A stretch of DNA of 47,331 nucleotides, taken from positions 247,276,377-247,323,707 of the forward strand of contig JBOZIK010000001.1 of assembly GCA_051453625.1 (NCBI GenBank). The letters run 5' to 3'. Below, one piece after another: positions 44,621 to 47,331 of the stretch. The notes beneath the pieces were generated by a model. That model saw only the letters and a list, made by a program, of their open reading frames with translations. It did no database searches and was not told the origin of the DNA. The first letter of the stretch is position 1. Each line of letters starts with the position of its first letter. Source of the stretch: Welwitschia mirabilis (Eukaryota > Gnetophyta > Gnetopsida > Welwitschiales). A program made the position numbers and the translations under genes.

Positions 44621-45590
44621 AAATTAAAGTCATATTTTGGTCCATTAATGATAATATCATAAGAAAGAAATCCCGATGAGCCTACCATTTTAGATTATAA
44701 AAGGCTAATAATAAATACTACAATAGATTGTGATATTGAATCTATAAAGATCTGCCACATAATATAAGGACTTCCCTTGGTTAAAAGTAGCATTGTATTT
44801 ATATCACTTAACATCTCTATGAAGGTATATAAAAAAGTAAACCAAAGCCATGTTGTAGATGAAGAATGACCATATACCACATTGTTGAATTAGTATCTAA
44901 AAAGGCCACTTTATATGAAAGGCATGTCATTAGTCAATTGTGAAAAACATTATATATTCAATCCAAGGAAGATAGGAGATGATGTCTAGCATCTGAGAAG
45001 GGAACAAGCAATTGTTAGAGATATTCCTAGGTTATGTGTATGATTTAATAGAGATGATGATAAATGGATGGCTTGTTTTTGGGCTTAGCTAATTCTTCAT
45101 TATCCTTTTAAAGATATCAAACATGATTTAGAAAGGATAAATGAAGAAATAGAGGCTAAATAAATGTCTATTACACATATGTATGAGTAGTATAATCCAT
45201 CATATGATGAGGATTTCAAACATGCAACCATTGAGGAGGATCAACATGAGGATGTAAAATCATCATATGTGAGTTATTATGAAAATGATTATCAAGTATT
45301 AATAAGATATTTGCTAAATAAAGGCCTTCTTCAAATAAGTAAACATGACATGCTTGAAATACATGATCTTAATAGGAAATTTAATTAGTCTATAAACTAT
45401 AAAGAAGAAGAGTATGTAAAATATGTTGTTTACTTATGTAAAGTAATAGGACATTATGTAACTTATTAGTCCAAGATGAAACAGATCAAATTAATGGCCT
45501 AGCTAGCCTTGGTTTAAAATAAAAAAAATGCTTTAACTTACTCATACCTCATTTGGTACTATAAGAACATGAGTAAGAACACATTCAACC
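44621..45590 (+). pseudogene. Helitron Rep-helicase linker
   Basis: Reads DCDIESIKICHII, GLPLVKSSIVFISLN (44728-44813), RPLYMKGMSLVNCEKHYIFN (44897-44962), ACFWA.LILHYPFKDIK. These match the QEICHLLLGLPLxxxSRxFVxLN and YxxRPxxxEDxxLxEF regions between the two domains. A long acidic stretch follows (45180-45420), with HATIEEDQHEDVKSSYVSYY. It carries many TAG stops. Confidence 0.7.
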
Positions 45591-45597
45591 TTTATGG

Positions 45598-46800
45598 ATG
45601 ATGATCCAAGGAACATTAAGAATAGGAAAATATTTTCTTATTTATGCTATAAGAAATGAATTTAGAAAGATGTGTTCAAAAAACATGAGAATTATTATGA
45701 TGCTTACGCCAACTAAAATCGTTAAGTACAACATTAAGGGTGCAACAATAAATTCAGCATTGGGTATTAAGGTTGGTGACTATAATCATGCTTCATCAAG
45801 ACAGTTGCTACATCTTCAAAAATGGTTAAAGAATGTCAAATACATCATTCTTAATGAGATGAGTTTTATAAGGGATAATATGTTAGTTAATATTAATGAA
45901 AGGCTTAAAGAGATATTTTCAACTCATTGCCATATGAGTTTTGATGGAAGGTATTTCATACTAGTAGGAGATCTTGCTTAGTTACCTCCAGTGAAGGATT
46001 GCCCATCATATAAGGGTAGTGAGAAAATGAAGTTACTGTGGAGATCATTTAATACAATTGTCATCTTAAATGTAGTCTATAGACAAAAAGGTGATGATCC
46101 AAATCAGCAAAGGTTTAGAAACATATTGGTGAATATAAGAGATGGAAATCTTTAGATGATGAATAGGAATTTCTAATGATGAGGTCTAAACTTCTTTCGA
46201 CATCTAATGGAATGGATGGTTTTCAAGATTCAATTCATCTATTTGTCATTAATGATATGATTTATTTTTATAACCAAAAGAACTTACTTCAAATGCAATC
46301 ACCCATTGCATGATAATGTATAGAAAATAAGACATGATATTTAGTTAGATATGATAATGCTAATGGTGAATACGATGATGCTGATGGTGAATTAGAAATA
46401 GAACTTCTTATTTGTTAAGGAGCTTGATTCACATTAACTATAAATATATCACCTAAAGCTGGATTAATAAATGAGTCTATGGATGGGGTTAAATCAATAG
46501 TTTATTAGCTAAGAAAGAATCCACCTGATCCTGCAACCTATGTCATGGTTGACTTTAATACCTATACTAGATTTTTTTTTTTATGAATCAAGTCCAAAAA
46601 TAGTTCCTATAATCTCTTTCCCTAGAGATCGATCAAGACAACTACCTTTAAAACTCGCTTGGGCATTGACCATTCATAAGTCTTAGGGGATAACCCTACT
46701 AAATCATGTATAGATATTGGTCCAAGAAAATGTCAGGATTGACTTTTTTGTGGTATTTCTCAAGTAAGTCAATGGAATCATTAAAGATATTACATTCCTT
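45598..46800 (+). pseudogene. Helitron PIF1-type helicase domain
   Basis: Open from 45598 to a TAG at 45979. Walker A is GTLRIGKY where the family has GTAGTGKS. Then APT-like TPTKIVKYNIKGATINSALG (family APTGxAAxNIxGxTIHSxL), LKNVKYIILNEMSFI with Walker B DEMS changed to NEMS, and GRYFILVGDLA-stop-LPPV (family GDFxQLPPV; the Gln is TAG). Next VYRQKGDDPNQQRFRNILVN (46074-46133), then KLAWALTIHKS-stop-G (46651-46689; family LRLAWALTIHKSQG, again Gln to TAG), and a weak IDIGPRKCQD and SQVSQW. The helicase unwinds DNA during rolling-circle transposition. Motif order is complete, so it was a full domain. Confidence 0.9.
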
Positions 46801-46910
46801 CTCTAAATAGAGATATACAAAACTATCCAAGGGTTCTAATTGGAAAAATGAATTCAAGAAGAGTAATGTTTAGCAAGTCTAGAAGTCTAAAACACATCGT
46901 CTTTGTAATA

Positions 46911-47331
46911 ATTTCCTAGTTCATATGTGATGCACATTTGTATCAAATAAAATAAAATAGATTATTATTTATTTTTTATAATTAAATATTACTAATTTAT
47001 CTTTGCTACATGCTCATATTATTATTTGTTACCTTCATTGTAATACTTAAATGCTTATGTTTTCTTTATTATCTTCATTATTAAAAACTGATGCTTGACA
47101 TCTTTATAAACTCTATGAGAACTTCCTTACCTATGTCATTATCTTTTTCGGTTTTTGCATTTTTATATTTAAATGTAGAAAAGAGATATTATTAGATAAT
47201 TAACCCATGACCATTTGTTTCCAACATTACGATTATTTGCTTAAATAACATCATTAGTAAAAATGGTTACAAATAAAAATGAAGAAATGTCCATAAAGAG
47301 CTTTCTAGTTAACTTAATTATGATTGATGGA
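46911..47331. other. Downstream of the Helitron helicase
   Basis: No coding remnant. A small hairpin ATGTG-ATG-CACAT lies at about 46924-46936 but is not followed by CTRR. The Helitron 3' end may lie here or beyond the window. Confidence 0.35.

Larger units (their letters stand above)
40931..46910 (+). mobile_element. Helitron, autonomous type, decayed
   Basis: A rolling-circle DNA transposon. In order: a basic N-terminal region, a Cys-rich region, a MYPGPVP-side region with EEMLI, the Helitron helicase-like/Rep domain with an HUH motif, and a PIF1-type helicase. The order is that of an autonomous Helitron Rep-Hel protein. Termini were not found: I see no convincing 5' TC or 3' hairpin plus CTRR. 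Many Gln codons are now TAG. The N-terminal third is duplicated around an assembly gap. Confidence 0.88.

Noticed and set aside
42912-44880. Three - strand frames (42912-43121, 44119-44334, 44695-44880)
   Set aside because: All lie antisense to recognised Helitron Rep segments.
46924-46936. Hairpin as the Helitron 3' terminus
   Set aside because: A Helitron end needs CTRR a few bases after the hairpin. Here the only near CTAG comes before it.
1-47331. A host protein-coding gene, tRNA, rRNA or organelle DNA
   Set aside because: No frame outside transposon remnants shows a recognised domain, and no cloverleaf or rRNA-like sequence was seen. The transposon density rules out organelle DNA.

Overview
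This window reads as plant nuclear heterochromatin built from old, nested and broken transposable elements. I find no intact gene, no tRNA or rRNA and no CRISPR array. The DNA is very AT-rich and nearly every ancestral reading frame is broken. Many stops are TAG where the protein family has Gln (CAG). CG, CAG and CTG are scarce. This is the expected mark of long CG and CHG cytosine methylation followed by C-to-T decay, which points to a land plant. Such low GC with such worn repeats would suit a Gnetales gymnosperm such as Welwitschia or a parasitic plant such as Sapria, but that is only a guess.

Left part (about 1-17.4 kb): a Ty1/copia element of SIRE-like layout on the + strand. It has the end of a 5' LTR (2505-3196), a Met-tRNA-like primer site (3199), the start of gag (3283), the rest of gag (10262 on), a protease and pre-integrase remnant (11.9-12.4 kb), only the tail of RNase H (12.56-12.77 kb; integrase core and RT lost), a weak env-like stretch, a polypurine tract (15767) and a 3' LTR (15781 to about 17384). 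Its gag is cut open by a Ty3/gypsy Athila-like element of about 6.9 kb on the - strand (about 3375-10256). The 5' LTR of that element is in turn cut by a fragment of a Tekay/Del-like LTR ending at 9923. The window begins with a gag-like remnant and a 736-base gap.

Middle (about 17.4-37 kb): a + strand Athila-like gag/protease/RT remnant (18.06-19.06 kb) with a possible 3' ORF (20.7-21.5 kb); a second copia gag-protease remnant (23.65-24.96 kb); a 20-bp minisatellite (25.88-26.15 kb); a + strand chromovirus-like LTR start (26846); a - strand Ty3/gypsy pol with RT, RNase H and integrase all recognisable (30.95 down to 28.15 kb); an LTR-like stretch with a TATA box and a nearly perfect 51-bp duplication (31.5-32.3 kb); and a + strand L1-type LINE reverse transcriptase (34.9-36.9 kb).

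Right part (37-47.3 kb): a 408-bp tandem duplication, then an AT-rich array of alternating A/B repeats about 560 bp per pair (39.48-40.64 kb), then a decayed Helitron on the + strand (about 40.93-46.9 kb). The Helitron carries a Rep domain whose HUH motif is still readable and a PIF1-like helicase with eroded Walker motifs. Its N-terminal part is present twice, on either side of a 100-N assembly gap. Nothing here can be active as it stands. The interest lies in the nesting order, the repeat arrays inside LTRs, a decayed palindrome array in the copia element and the unusual Helitron 5' region.
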